Shown here in pieces: positions 52,877 to 61,480 of a stretch of 64,000 bases of DNA (positions are counted from its first letter, which is position 1; each line of letters starts with the position of its first letter). Both the position numbers and the translations under genes were made by a program. The notes beneath the pieces are model-generated. The model was not told the origin of the DNA, did not search any database, and worked only from the letters and a program-made list of their open reading frames with translations. This DNA comes from Pedobacter deserti (GTDB taxonomy: Bacteria; Bacteroidota; Bacteroidia; Sphingobacteriales; Sphingobacteriaceae): the NCBI RefSeq assembly GCF_024436415.1, contig NZ_JAFMZQ010000001.1, positions 2,356,001 through 2,420,000 of the forward strand, in the 5' to 3' direction.

Positions 52877-52906
52877 AGACCAGTCAGAATAACTGACTGG
52901 TCTTTC
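52877..52906 (+). terminator. Terminator after tRNA-Pro(GGG)
   Basis: Eleven-base stem AGACCAGTCAG / CTGACTGGTCT with a 5-base loop, followed by TTTCTGTTT. Confidence 0.8.
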
Positions 52907-53162
52907 TGTTTCCATAGGCTTTTCCCGTGCCCTCGCTGCCCCCAAAAAGGGGCCTGATGGCAGACTAGTCCCAGACTAATTGCAGGCTGGTTCGCAAAAG
53001 GTACCTGGTTTTGTGGACAAGTCTAGGATTAATCTCTCAGTAATCCCCTATTAGACGCACACTTGGTGCCGTCATGAACCCTCTTTTGTACAAAAGAAAT
53101 TACAAGGTTTTTTAAATAAGACCTGTAAATTTAACCCCGTACACACACACAAATACACACGA
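52907..53162. other. 256-bp gene-free stretch upstream of the third GH43 gene
   Basis: No coding potential on either strand that I can support. It holds a small hairpin (GCCCC-CAAAAA-GGGGC, about 52939-52955), two near-direct copies of CAGACTA (in GCAGACTAGTCCCAGACTAA), an inverted repeat GGATTA / TAATCC around 53028-53048, and a CA-rich run (ACACACACACAAATACACAC) ending at the GH43 start. This is probably a leader/promoter region for the GH43 gene; no clear promoter was found. Confidence 0.4.
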
Positions 53163-54239
53163 ATGAAAAGTACATTTATTTTTCTGCTTACGGCGTCACT
53201 CTGCTGTTCGTCCGCTTACGCACAGGTTACGGGTAATACCGCATCAGAGGCCAATGGCGTTGGGAAGGAAACCTTTGTAAACCCTTTGCGCAAGGGTGCT
53301 GATCCTTTTGTAACAAAACATAACGGTAAGTATTATACCATTTTTAACAGGGGAGGCGGTTTTGCGGTTACCGAATCGCGTTTTCTTACCCGCTTTGAGA
53401 AAACTGAAGTAGTTTGGACGCCGCCAAAGGATGCCTGGAACAGCTATAATCTCTGGGCTCCCGAGATTCATCATATAGACGGTAAGTGGTATATCTATTA
53501 TGCCGGATCTGTGCACAGGGGCGCGCCGTATTATGCCCAGCGTGCCGGTGTGCTCGAAAGTGATAGCCCTTTTGGTCCGTACACGGATAAAGGGATGCTA
53601 TATACCGGCGACGATCCTGGAATGAAGAAGGACAATTGCTGGGCTATAGACATGACGGTTTTAAAGCACGAGGGAAAACTTTACGCCATATGGTCGGGCT
53701 GGGAGGCCTTGCACGACCATCACGATGTGAACCAAAACTTGTACATCGCGGAAATGAAAAATCCATGGACGCTTGCGGGAAAACGCGTATTGCTTTCTAA
53801 ACCGGAACTGCCATGGGAAAAAGGAGACCACATCATCCTGCAGGAAGGTCCGCAAATCTTACAGCATGGCAAGGATGTATTCATCATTTATTCTACCCGG
53901 GGGTCGTGGACGGAGCATTACAAACTGGGTCAGCTGAGGCTTAGTCCCGGCGCTAAAAACCTGCTCGATCCTAAGGCATGGGTAAAACACGGGCAGCCAG
54001 TGTTTCAGGGAACATCTACCGTGCATGGACTGGGGCACGCCAGCATGACCACATCGCCAGACGACAGCGAATACTGGATCTATTACCATTCTAAGGCTGC
54101 TATTGGCGGTGGCTGGGACAACAGGGAAGTACACCTGCAAAAGTTTTCTTTCGATGCCAAAGGCAACCCGGTGTTTGGAACGCCTAAGGGAAGAGGCGAG
54201 ATGAAGCGCCCATCCGGCGAGCTGGAACTGGAAAAATAG
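53163..54239 (+). CDS. GH43 secreted glycoside hydrolase (third copy)
   Basis: A 358-residue GH43 propeller enzyme with a plain signal peptide (MKSTFIFLLTASLCCSSAYAQ). Base Asp is in RKGADPFVTKHNGKYY, pKa-tuning Asp in NCWAIDMTVLKHEGKLYAIWSG and acid Glu in IILQEGPQILQHGKD. LWAPEIHHIDGKWYIYYAG is the blade-two hallmark. The AIDMTVL/WSGWE pattern resembles exo-acting arabinofuranosidases of the family, but the bond cleaved is not certain. It is monocistronic, downstream of tRNA-Pro(GGG), and differs from the first two GH43 proteins, so it likely complements them. Confidence 0.87.
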   Translation: MKSTFIFLLTASLCCSSAYAQVTGNTASEANGVGKETFVNPLRKGADPFVTKHNGKYYTIFNRGGGFAVTESRFLTRFEKTEVVWTPPKDAWNSYNLWAPEIHHIDGKWYIYYAGSVHRGAPYYAQRAGVLESDSPFGPYTDKGMLYTGDDPGMKKDNCWAIDMTVLKHEGKLYAIWSGWEALHDHHDVNQNLYIAEMKNPWTLAGKRVLLSKPELPWEKGDHIILQEGPQILQHGKDVFIIYSTRGSWTEHYKLGQLRLSPGAKNLLDPKAWVKHGQPVFQGTSTVHGLGHASMTTSPDDSEYWIYYHSKAAIGGGWDNREVHLQKFSFDAKGNPVFGTPKGRGEMKRPSGELELEK

Positions 54240-54341
54240 ACCACACGTATTCTTACGTATTTTTATATTTCGCTAAACATTTGTTGCGTGCGCTTGTAGT
54301 ATAGCCAGAAATCTATTTATAAAGAACATAAACACAAGACT

Positions 54342-54863
54342 ATGGCAACTTCAAAACAATCTCAAGACATGCCGAACGCACACCTTCACGAATTATTCGT
54401 TGACGAGCTTAGAGATATGCTCGGTGCAGAAAAGCAATTATTAAAAGGACTTAAGAAATTATCTGCGGCTGCAGGCAGCGAGAAGCTGAGAACTGCATTT
54501 GAAACGCACTATACCCAAACTGAAGGACAAATTGAACGTTTAAAACAAGTTTTTCAGGCTGTTGACTTAACCGCGAGGGGCAAAAAATGTAAAGCAATGG
54601 AAGGCTTGCTGAGCGAAGCAGACGAAATACTTGAAAGTTTCGAAGGTCAACCTGAAGTACTTGACGCAGCCTTGATCTCGGCCGCACAGAAAGTAGAGCA
54701 CTATGAAATTGCCAGCTACGGATGCCTGGTAACTTACGCTAAGTTGATGGAGCATACGGAAGCTGAAGAACTTCTGGCTGCTACGCTGGCAGAGGAAAAG
54801 GAAACAGACGTGCTGCTTACCGAAATTGCAATGTCGGAAGCCAACGTTGGTGCAACCGCCTAA
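54342..54863 (+). CDS. YciE/YciF ferroxidase-family protein (DUF892)
   Basis: A 173-residue ferritin-like four-helix protein. The first helices show LHELFVDELRDMLGAEKQLLKGLKKL, and ETHYTQTEGQIERLKQVFQ and AAQKVEHYEIASYGCLVTYAKLM carry conserved His/Glu residues that bind a di-iron site. In enterobacteria YciE/YciF are stress-induced; the role here is probably oxidative or osmotic stress. It is followed by a strong terminator and by two other small stress-type genes. Confidence 0.92.
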   Translation: MATSKQSQDMPNAHLHELFVDELRDMLGAEKQLLKGLKKLSAAAGSEKLRTAFETHYTQTEGQIERLKQVFQAVDLTARGKKCKAMEGLLSEADEILESFEGQPEVLDAALISAAQKVEHYEIASYGCLVTYAKLMEHTEAEELLAATLAEEKETDVLLTEIAMSEANVGATA

Positions 54864-54893
54864 ATCCCTGTTTATACATAAATCATCTCTGTG

Positions 54894-54926
54894 GCCCTGC
54901 TGATATATTTTCAGCAGGGCTTTTTT
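54894..54926 (+). terminator. Terminator after the YciE-like gene
   Basis: Ten-base stem GCCCTGCTGA / TCAGCAGGGC with a 7-base loop, followed by six T. Confidence 0.85.
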
Positions 54927-55067
54927 ATTTGATGTGCCGCCACAACTGCGTTTTATTTAGCGGGAAATAGCAATGTTAATAGGTAATTAATACTGTGAAT
55001 CAAGTAGTTGACGGATAAACCATTTGCTTTGCCAGAGGTTAGTGATGTGTACCAATTAACTAAAGTT

Positions 55068-55433
55068 ATGCATATTATTAGTAGAAAATTTCATGCTGTT
55101 CTCGACTATATGTCGGGAGCCGTTTTGATCGCCGCTCCATGGCTCCTGAATTTTGACCATTCGGACACCGGCGCAGGCGTTGCAGTGTTTGCGGGGATAT
55201 TGATCCTTGTGATGTCGCTCATGACCGACTATGAGGGCGGTGTAATGCGGGTGATCCCGATGTCTGGCCATCTGAATATGGATGTGTTGCTTGGGGTGTT
55301 GCTGGCTGCTTCGCCCTGGCTGCTGGGTTATGCCAGCGAGGTCTTCCTTCCGCACGTTGTGATGGGCTTGCTGGCCATAGGGTCCGGGCTCCTGACCGTT
55401 AGACGTTCATTAAACAGCCGATTGGCCAAATAA
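55068..55433 (+). CDS. SPW-repeat membrane protein
   Basis: A 121-residue protein from ATG 55068 with four membrane helices in two repeats. Each repeat has the APW or SPW turn before a helix: GAVLIAAPWLLNF and GVLLAASPWLLGY. SPW-repeat proteins are small membrane proteins of unknown function, often near stress genes. A longer TTG start at 55008 adds 20 polar residues before the first conserved helix and is considered less likely. Confidence 0.87.
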   Translation: MHIISRKFHAVLDYMSGAVLIAAPWLLNFDHSDTGAGVAVFAGILILVMSLMTDYEGGVMRVIPMSGHLNMDVLLGVLLAASPWLLGYASEVFLPHVVMGLLAIGSGLLTVRRSLNSRLAK

Positions 55434-55536
55434 TCCGGATATAGTGCTCGAAATTTTAAAAAGAGATGAAACTTTTCGGGCTTTAATCGGTTGTTAGAGA
55501 AAATTGTATTTTTACCTTATAAAATAATTCAATATT

Positions 55537-56115
55537 ATGTTTATCACAAGCTTAAATTTCAAAATGCGTAGTTTTACTATGCTGTTCGCAGCTGCAGTGG
55601 CTGTATTTTCACTCTCGTCGTGTAAAGATGACGATGATAACGACTTTGCAATGAGCAATCAGGATTTTGTTACTAAAGCGTCGAGTAGCAATATGTTTGA
55701 AATCCAGGCAGGAGCGCTGGCTATGGAGCGTGGGTCTAACGCCGCTGTGCGTACCTACGGTGAACATATGGTAACAGATCATACCGTCGTTGGAAATGAA
55801 ATGCACAGTTTGGCAGCGCAAAAAGAGTGGGGTGTTCCTGAAGAGCTTCTAACCAAGGAACAGGATTTAATGGATATGCTGACACCTTTAACGGGCGCAG
55901 CTTTTGACAGGGAGTTTGCCCGCATCATGGTATTGTCGCATACAGATGCAGTAAATCTGTTCACCTCAGCAAGTGCAGAAAGAGGCGTTCCTGATGGCGA
56001 CTTGAGAAACTGGGCTGGAGCTAAGTTACCTGCGCTGAAGATGCACTTACAGCATGCGACTGAGCTTCGCGCAATGATTGAGGGGCCTCAGCTTCAAGCT
56101 GCAGTAGGCCAGTAA
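55537..56115 (+). CDS. DUF4142-domain lipoprotein
   Basis: A 192-residue protein. A lipoprotein signal ends SLSSCKDDDD. The DUF4142 domain (about 45-190) is a ferritin-like helical bundle with FVTKASSSNMFEIQAGALAMERG, VRTYGEHMVTDHT, FARIMVLSHTDAVNLFTSAS and LPALKMHLQHATELRAMI, the last with the typical conserved His. Its function is unknown but it occurs widely in soil Bacteroidota and Proteobacteria. ATG 55537 is used; ATG 55564 also gives a standard lipoprotein signal and is a fair alternative. Confidence 0.87.
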   Translation: MFITSLNFKMRSFTMLFAAAVAVFSLSSCKDDDDNDFAMSNQDFVTKASSSNMFEIQAGALAMERGSNAAVRTYGEHMVTDHTVVGNEMHSLAAQKEWGVPEELLTKEQDLMDMLTPLTGAAFDREFARIMVLSHTDAVNLFTSASAERGVPDGDLRNWAGAKLPALKMHLQHATELRAMIEGPQLQAAVGQ

Positions 56116-56151
56116 GCTGGCGAGTATAATTTAAAAATTTCGATTTAATGG

Positions 56152-56181
56152 AAAGGGCATCAAATATTGATGCCCTTTTTC
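56152..56181. terminator. Bidirectional terminator between the DUF4142 and minus-strand genes
   Basis: Stem AAAGGGCATCAA / TTGATGCCCTTT with a short loop, followed by T on the plus strand, and T on the minus strand through the A run. It lies between convergent genes. Confidence 0.8.
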
Positions 56182-56201
56182 TTTGTGCTTTTTTGTTAAG
56201 G

Positions 56202-58409
56202 CTACCACTCTAACTTAACCAATTGATTTCCGGTTAGTGCGTACTCAATCGCATTGCCATGATCTATGGCCTCCATTTCTTGCAGCTGTTTTCCTTTACC
56301 AGTGCTGAGTGTAAACTTGTATTTCTTCTTGTCATTGTCTGGCAAGATGACTCGTAAGCGGCACCCCAGCATCTCGCTTCCATCGGTGTGCAAGGTGACA
56401 CGCTTTTTAGAGGTGCGGAAATCTTTTACGGGATAGTCGGTGAACAGGAGAAAGTCTTCTCCCGGGATCTTAAAATATTGCCTTGGCAGTACCCCAAAGG
56501 CGATACCCGCACCGTAAACCTCCTGTCCCACAGTACCGGACTTGTTCCAGCCGTCCTGCAGGTCTTCCAGCGCCACCCACAGGTTAGGATCGATTTCCCC
56601 GGTATTAACTTCCTCGCTGAGCAAATCTTCCGGAAGCATTGGAGGATAGTAGTAAGGCAGGCGTGCGATGACATACTTGATCATTTCTGATAACAATAGC
56701 TTCACCGAGTCTGGCAGTTCTATGTCGCGAGCCTCTTCAAGGTAGCCATGCAAGGTTGAATAGACTTCCTGCTCCTCATAAGCTGCCGTATACGGCGCAT
56801 CTCGCAAGGGGAAAATGGCAAAGAAAGTTGGGTAGTATTTCGCGTTTCCATAGTTGCAGTCCCAAAGCTGTACGTTATTAATTATTGCAGCAATACATAC
56901 GTAGCTTAAGTCGAGATAATGTTCGTCGCCGGTTTCCTTGTAAAGCCGAAGCAGGGCAACGGCAGCGAAGGCGGTGTTATTTCCCTGGTAAAAGAGGTCG
57001 AAACTAAGCTTATCCAGTTTTTTTACTGCACGCTTTGCTTCATTGAGATACCTTTTGTCTTTGGTAAGCATCCAGGTTTCAATCATCAGTTTGGCATATG
57101 CACCAGGGACGTCCATTTCACCACCTGCTCCTGGTTGTGTTTCCGCCTTTACTACCTCAAGCGTGTCCATCTTGTAAAAAACAGGCCACTGGTAGTTAAA
57201 ATGCTTGGCAACCTTAATAACGTAGTCGACGGAGCCAAGTAGGAGCTCTTCCGCTTTCTTATCCTTATAAACAGCCAGTCTGGCCAGGTTCATCAGCGGA
57301 TGGTGCAGATACCAGGAGTCCATTACACGATCCTGTTTCTGTTCTTCAGATCCATCCAGATTATCGACTTTGGCAGGCAGCCAGCGCACTACGGTTTTAA
57401 GGGTTTCATCGTAGAAGGCCGGCAGACCACGTTTGATGTGTTCAATGCTTTCAATGTGCTTTCCTTTCCATTCTCCATACTCGATCATCGGCAAGAGCAC
57501 GGCCAGTTGCACCATGATCTCGGGCGGCGATTTGTAATCGCTCACATAAGCATTCAGGTATTGGTTGCCATCGGCATGGGTCCAGCAGCCCTTGTGCGAC
57601 ACCAGGTCGGCCAATCCTTTCTCGCCAATGTCGAGCCAGTCGTGATACTCCGTATCGGGCTTGGGAATAAGCGTATAAATGGCCGCCAGATTGTCCAGAT
57701 AGGACCTGCATATCTCGATATTGGTAGCGGGAACTTCCTCAGTAAGCAGCACATAGGCGTCGGACACCGTTACCATTTGCCCGGCGGGAAGCGCTTCTTC
57801 CATAGTGCCGGGGAGCGAAAAGCCAAGTTCCGGCCATACGCCGCCAACCAGTCCCCCGGCAGATGTTTTCGTAAGCTCGCAATAGTCGTTGAGCGCAGTC
57901 AGGTTCTGAAAGTAGAAGACTGATCCGGTTGCCGGTTTTTCCATCGTGAAGTAAAGAATACCAGATCTGGTTCCAACCTGTGCTGCATGGATCTTGCCGC
58001 CCTTCTGTTTAATCTGTCCGTTCTTTTGAAGCGGAATGATGTCTTTGGGCCAGTAGGGAATAAGCAGCTTTGTTGAAGGGGTTAGTTCTGCCCTGAAGTG
58101 AAACAGCGGCCGTGAAGGGTTGGGGAACTCCAGGGTCACAGTATAATCCAGCGACGAGGAGTCTAAATAGAAAGTATAAAGATCTCCTTCATGCTTTATG
58201 TCGCCCAGGCTCAGATGATCTGCAGGTGCAAAGGCCATCCTGAAGGCAGCTTTTTCTTTGTTTTCCCATTCGGCAACGAGCCAAAGGGAATCGTTGGTAA
58301 GATAGCATTCGAAGTTGATGCCAGCCTGCGCCATTTGCGCAATCGGTGCCAAGTTACGCAGATCTTCTTGCGCGTTGGCAGCCCAAGCTGTAACTGGTAA
58401 TTTGTCCAT
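56202..58409 (-). CDS. Large cytoplasmic protein, beta-sandwich plus helical domain, unknown function
   Basis: I do not recognise a named family. The 735-residue product has no signal peptide. The first 240 residues look beta-rich (SLWLVAEWENKEKAAFRM, YTVTLEFPNPSRPLFHFRAEL, SGILYFTMEK). Residues about 255-640 are helical with the look of an alpha/alpha toroid (PPEIMVQLAVLLPMIEYGEW, YAKLMIETWMLTKDKRYLN, VALLRLYKETGDEHYLDLS). The last 90 residues are again beta-rich. The layout recalls glycoside hydrolases and uronate-processing enzymes (six-hairpin type). ATG 58409 is chosen because the extra upstream frame overlaps the SDR gene. It lies 14 bp after the SDR gene, so the two are one operon; a shared sugar-related pathway is inference. 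Confidence 0.75.
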   Translation of the reverse strand: MDKLPVTAWAANAQEDLRNLAPIAQMAQAGINFECYLTNDSLWLVAEWENKEKAAFRMAFAPADHLSLGDIKHEGDLYTFYLDSSSLDYTVTLEFPNPSRPLFHFRAELTPSTKLLIPYWPKDIIPLQKNGQIKQKGGKIHAAQVGTRSGILYFTMEKPATGSVFYFQNLTALNDYCELTKTSAGGLVGGVWPELGFSLPGTMEEALPAGQMVTVSDAYVLLTEEVPATNIEICRSYLDNLAAIYTLIPKPDTEYHDWLDIGEKGLADLVSHKGCWTHADGNQYLNAYVSDYKSPPEIMVQLAVLLPMIEYGEWKGKHIESIEHIKRGLPAFYDETLKTVVRWLPAKVDNLDGSEEQKQDRVMDSWYLHHPLMNLARLAVYKDKKAEELLLGSVDYVIKVAKHFNYQWPVFYKMDTLEVVKAETQPGAGGEMDVPGAYAKLMIETWMLTKDKRYLNEAKRAVKKLDKLSFDLFYQGNNTAFAAVALLRLYKETGDEHYLDLSYVCIAAIINNVQLWDCNYGNAKYYPTFFAIFPLRDAPYTAAYEEQEVYSTLHGYLEEARDIELPDSVKLLLSEMIKYVIARLPYYYPPMLPEDLLSEEVNTGEIDPNLWVALEDLQDGWNKSGTVGQEVYGAGIAFGVLPRQYFKIPGEDFLLFTDYPVKDFRTSKKRVTLHTDGSEMLGCRLRVILPDNDKKKYKFTLSTGKGKQLQEMEAIDHGNAIEYALTGNQLVKLEW

Positions 58410-58423
58410 AAGATATTTATAAG

Positions 58424-59182
58424 TTAAATGATCTGTAAGTGCGGTCTGATCTTCAGATCTACCACATCGCATCGTTTAGGTTGTGCCAGGCAATACAGTA
58501 CGCTCATGGCGATGTCTTCGGCCTTAAGCATTTCCAGTTTCTCGATGTTTTCCCGTTGTTCTTCGGCCGAGCTGGGCTGCATATCGGTACCCACGGCACC
58601 CGGTTCGATGAGGGTTACCTTAATGCCTTTTTTGTTGACCTCTTTGCGCAGTGCTTCCGAGAAGCCTTGTATGGCCGACTTGGTGGCCACATACACGGAG
58701 CTTCCTTCTTCACGAACATCGGCACTCATTGATCCGATATTTACAATATGGCCACCACCATTGGCTTCAAGTCTCTTGATTGCTTCGTGTGCACAGGCCA
58801 TATAGCCCAGCAAGTTCGTTTGCACGATATATTGCCAATCGGAATAATTCCCGTCGCTTATACCCTGAAACGCAAGAGCCGCGTTGTTGATCATGATGTC
58901 CAGTCCCCCAAGCTGGCTGTCGGCTTCCGAAAAGATACGTTCAATCTCGTCGGAATGTGCAACATCCGCAGTGATCCCGAAGCATTCGCCTGCACCCTCC
59001 AGTGACCGGATCTCTTGAAGCGTTTCCTCAAGGGGTTCCGGGCTGCGACCAAATATCATTACCCTGGCGCCAACTGATGCCAGCAGTATAGCTGTTGCGC
59101 GGCCGATGCCGGTTGTTCCACCGGAGATCAGTATTCGTTTACCTTTCAGGTTTTCCGGTAAATAATCTTTTAAATTTTCCAT
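58424..59182 (-). CDS. SDR-family oxidoreductase
   Basis: Short-chain dehydrogenase/reductase, 252 residues. The NAD(P)-binding GGTTGIGRA is at about residues 21-29, NNAAL at about 99-103. The catalytic Ser151, Tyr164 and Lys168 (SVYVATKSA) are intact. Arg46 after the second strand (IFGRSPE) hints at NADP preference. The substrate is unknown. It is the first gene of an operon with the large unknown protein and may act on the same compound. Confidence 0.9.
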   Translation of the reverse strand: MENLKDYLPENLKGKRILISGGTTGIGRATAILLASVGARVMIFGRSPEPLEETLQEIRSLEGAGECFGITADVAHSDEIERIFSEADSQLGGLDIMINNAALAFQGISDGNYSDWQYIVQTNLLGYMACAHEAIKRLEANGGGHIVNIGSMSADVREEGSSVYVATKSAIQGFSEALRKEVNKKGIKVTLIEPGAVGTDMQPSSAEEQRENIEKLEMLKAEDIAMSVLYCLAQPKRCDVVDLKIRPHLQII

Positions 59183-59264
59183 AGTTACTACGTTGATGTT
59201 TAGTCAAGTAACAAATGGAAATTCCCCTAAGTTTTATCAGATATACCCAAAAGCCTTCGTACTT

Positions 59265-60035
59265 CTACGTAATCTTGATCCATACAGGTGCATGGTCGCT
59301 GGTTTTTTCCCAGCCGCGTACATGGCGGTCTACCGCCGCCTCTGTAAGTCGCGGCGCCAATTGGGGACTAAGCAGGAAATGGTCGATACGCAGACCAGCA
59401 TCCCTGCCATAGGCATTGCGGAAATAATCCCAGAAGGTATAGATTTTCTCGTCAGGATAAAGCTTACGTATAGCGTCCGTCCAGCCCTGATCGGTAACCG
59501 CCTTAAACGCAGCACGGGTTTCCGGCCTGAAAAGCGCATCATCTACCCACCGTTCTGGTTTGTACACATCCAGATCGGTAGGCATGACGTTATAGTCGCC
59601 CGCCATCACGATCGGAAGTCCCGTTTCCAGCAAACGCGCGGCATGAAGCCGGAAACGTTCAAACCAGGCCAGTTTATAGTCGAACTTAGGTCCGGGCGCA
59701 GGATTGCCATTGGGCAAATACAGGCAACAGACAAGTATACCCCCTATAGAAGCTTCCAGGTAGCGGCTTTGAAGATCCTCATCGTCGCCGGGCAGTCCCC
59801 GCCTGATCTCCTGGAGATCTTCACTGCGCGATAGGATAGCTACACCGTTCCAGCTCTTTTGTCCGGCCCAAATGGCGTGATAGCCAGCATCTTTAATGGC
59901 CTGCTCGGGGAATTTTTCCTGCGGGGCTTTCAGTTCCTGCAGGCAAACCACGTCGGGCTGCGCTTCATTAAGCCAGCGCAAAAGCACCGGCAGTCTGCCA
60001 TTTACTCCATTTACATTATAGGTAGCTATCTTCAT
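59265..60035 (-). CDS. xth: Exodeoxyribonuclease III
   Basis: AP endonuclease/exonuclease of base-excision repair, 256 residues. It begins KIATYNVNGVNGRL, with catalytic Glu in VVCLQELKAPQEKFP, then WNGVAILSR, GDYNVMP (Asp/Asn site), TFWDYFRNAYGRDAGLRIDHFLLSP and SDHAPVWI with the conserved Asp-His. All active-site residues are in place. It is monocistronic, in front of the aldose epimerase gene in divergent order. Confidence 0.96.
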   Translation of the reverse strand: MKIATYNVNGVNGRLPVLLRWLNEAQPDVVCLQELKAPQEKFPEQAIKDAGYHAIWAGQKSWNGVAILSRSEDLQEIRRGLPGDDEDLQSRYLEASIGGILVCCLYLPNGNPAPGPKFDYKLAWFERFRLHAARLLETGLPIVMAGDYNVMPTDLDVYKPERWVDDALFRPETRAAFKAVTDQGWTDAIRKLYPDEKIYTFWDYFRNAYGRDAGLRIDHFLLSPQLAPRLTEAAVDRHVRGWEKTSDHAPVWIKIT

Positions 60036-60080
60036 AATTTCTTAGTCATGTACAACACAAACGTAAATATACGCCGCATT

Positions 60081-60111
60081 TTTGCTCGTTAGTAGAATTG
60101 TTTTAATTTAG
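60081..60111 (+). promoter_or_regulatory. Promoter of the aldose epimerase gene
   Basis: TTTG (60081-60084), 19 bases, then TAATTTAG (60104-60111), one mismatch from TAnnTTTG. The gene starts 49 bp downstream. Confidence 0.5.
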
Positions 60112-60160
60112 CATCCTTCATCGGCCATATCGATGTGCCAAATATTTAAACCTCATTGTA

Positions 60161-61333
60161 ATGAAAAGAACACTAAACACCATTTTAGCAGCAGCGCTTG
60201 TTCTTGCAGCAGCGGGCTGTAATCAGCCGGCAAAAACAGATGCTTCGGCGCAGGGCGACAGTACTGTGACCACCGTGCAGCTCGACAGCAGTAAGTTCCA
60301 GAAGGAGATAGACGGCAAGCGGACAAACCTGTACGTGCTGAAGAACAAGAATAATATGCAGGCGTACTTTACCAACTATGGCGGTCGCCTGGTGAGTTTG
60401 CTTGTTCCCGACAGTGCCGGTAACCTGGTTGATGTGGTGGTTGGATTTGATAGTGTAGAAGGCTTCGAGAAATCTACCGAGCCATACTTCGGCGCTACCA
60501 TAGGCCGCTATGGTAACCGTATTGCCAAAGGCAAGTTCAGTTTAGACGGCAAGCAGTACACGCTGTTTGTGAACAATGGTCAGAATACACTTCATGGCGG
60601 GAAAAAGGGCTTCCAATATGTGGTATGGGATGCGCAGCAGCCCGATAGCAGTACCTTGGTGCTTACCTACTTATCGAAAGATATGGAAGAAGGTTATCCG
60701 GGAAACCTGAACGTTAAGGTGACCTACAGCTTAACTGACAATAATGAATTGAAAATGGATTACGAGGCTACAACCGATAAAAAGACCTTGTGTAACCTGA
60801 CCAATCACGCGTTTTTTAACCTGAATGGTGAGGGAAGCGGAACAATCCTGAACCACACCCTCCAGATCTTTGCTGATCAGTACACACCGGTGGATACCAC
60901 GTTGATTCCTTTAGGAAAGCATGCCGACGTAAAAGGTACGCCTTTCGATTTCACTTCGCCTAAAACCATAGGGGAGCGCATTGAGCAGGACAACGAGCAG
61001 TTGAAGGCAGGTACGGGGTACGATCACAATTTCGTGCTTAACGGCACCAAGGGGATGGGCATGACTCATGCAGCTACGGTAAAAGGCGACAAAACCGGCA
61101 TCGTGATGGATATCTATACCCAAGAGCCTGGTCTGCAGTTTTACTCGGGTAACTTCATGCAAAGCAAGAACGTATTCAAAGGCGGGGCTAAAGATGATTT
61201 CCGGACTGCACTTGCGCTGGAAACACAGCACTTCCCGGATTCCCCGAATCAGCCGTCGTTCCCTTCTACGGTATTAAACCCTGGCGAGCAGTATAAGACC
61301 TCATCTGTTTACAAGTTTAGTGTGGCTAAATAG
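60161..61333 (+). CDS. galM: Aldose 1-epimerase, lipoprotein
   Basis: Mutarotase that interconverts alpha and beta anomers of sugars; 390 residues. A lipoprotein signal ends LAAAGCNQ, so it is periplasmic. Family marks are NMQAYFTNYGGRLVSLLVPD, TIGRYGNRIAKGKF, NTLHGGKKGFQYVVWD, the catalytic His in CNLTNHAFFNLNGEGSG, GYDHNFVLNG, and the catalytic Glu in ALETQHFPDSPNQP. In Bacteroidota, exported galM genes accompany sugar-degrading enzymes; it probably prepares released sugars, such as galactose or arabinose, for uptake. Confidence 0.92.
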   Translation: MKRTLNTILAAALVLAAAGCNQPAKTDASAQGDSTVTTVQLDSSKFQKEIDGKRTNLYVLKNKNNMQAYFTNYGGRLVSLLVPDSAGNLVDVVVGFDSVEGFEKSTEPYFGATIGRYGNRIAKGKFSLDGKQYTLFVNNGQNTLHGGKKGFQYVVWDAQQPDSSTLVLTYLSKDMEEGYPGNLNVKVTYSLTDNNELKMDYEATTDKKTLCNLTNHAFFNLNGEGSGTILNHTLQIFADQYTPVDTTLIPLGKHADVKGTPFDFTSPKTIGERIEQDNEQLKAGTGYDHNFVLNGTKGMGMTHAATVKGDKTGIVMDIYTQEPGLQFYSGNFMQSKNVFKGGAKDDFRTALALETQHFPDSPNQPSFPSTVLNPGEQYKTSSVYKFSVAK

Positions 61334-61359
61334 TTTGTAAGCCATATTTACAGGTATAT

Positions 61360-61400
61360 CAAGGCGTCTCCTCCGTATAAGGTGGGACGCCTTGTTTTTT
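61360..61400 (+). terminator. Terminator after the aldose epimerase gene
   Basis: Nine-base stem CAAGGCGTC / GACGCCTTG with partial extra pairing inside a 17-base loop, followed by six T. Confidence 0.75.
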
Positions 61401-61480
61401 ATACCTGTTATCGTTGCTGAAAACCCTGTTTCCGAAACCTTTAAGGTTTGAAACTGTTTTATTTGTACAATTTTACGCCT

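Noticed and set aside
48229..54239. A complete SusCD-type polysaccharide utilisation locus
   Set aside because: No SusC, SusD or hybrid two-component/ECF regulator gene is present around the GH43 genes.
57300..57923. Plus-strand open frame of 207 residues within the large minus-strand gene
   Set aside because: Shadow of the 735-residue protein; no start context or motif.
59193..59834. Plus-strand open frame of 213 residues over exonuclease III
   Set aside because: Shadow; exonuclease III on the opposite strand is intact with all catalytic residues.
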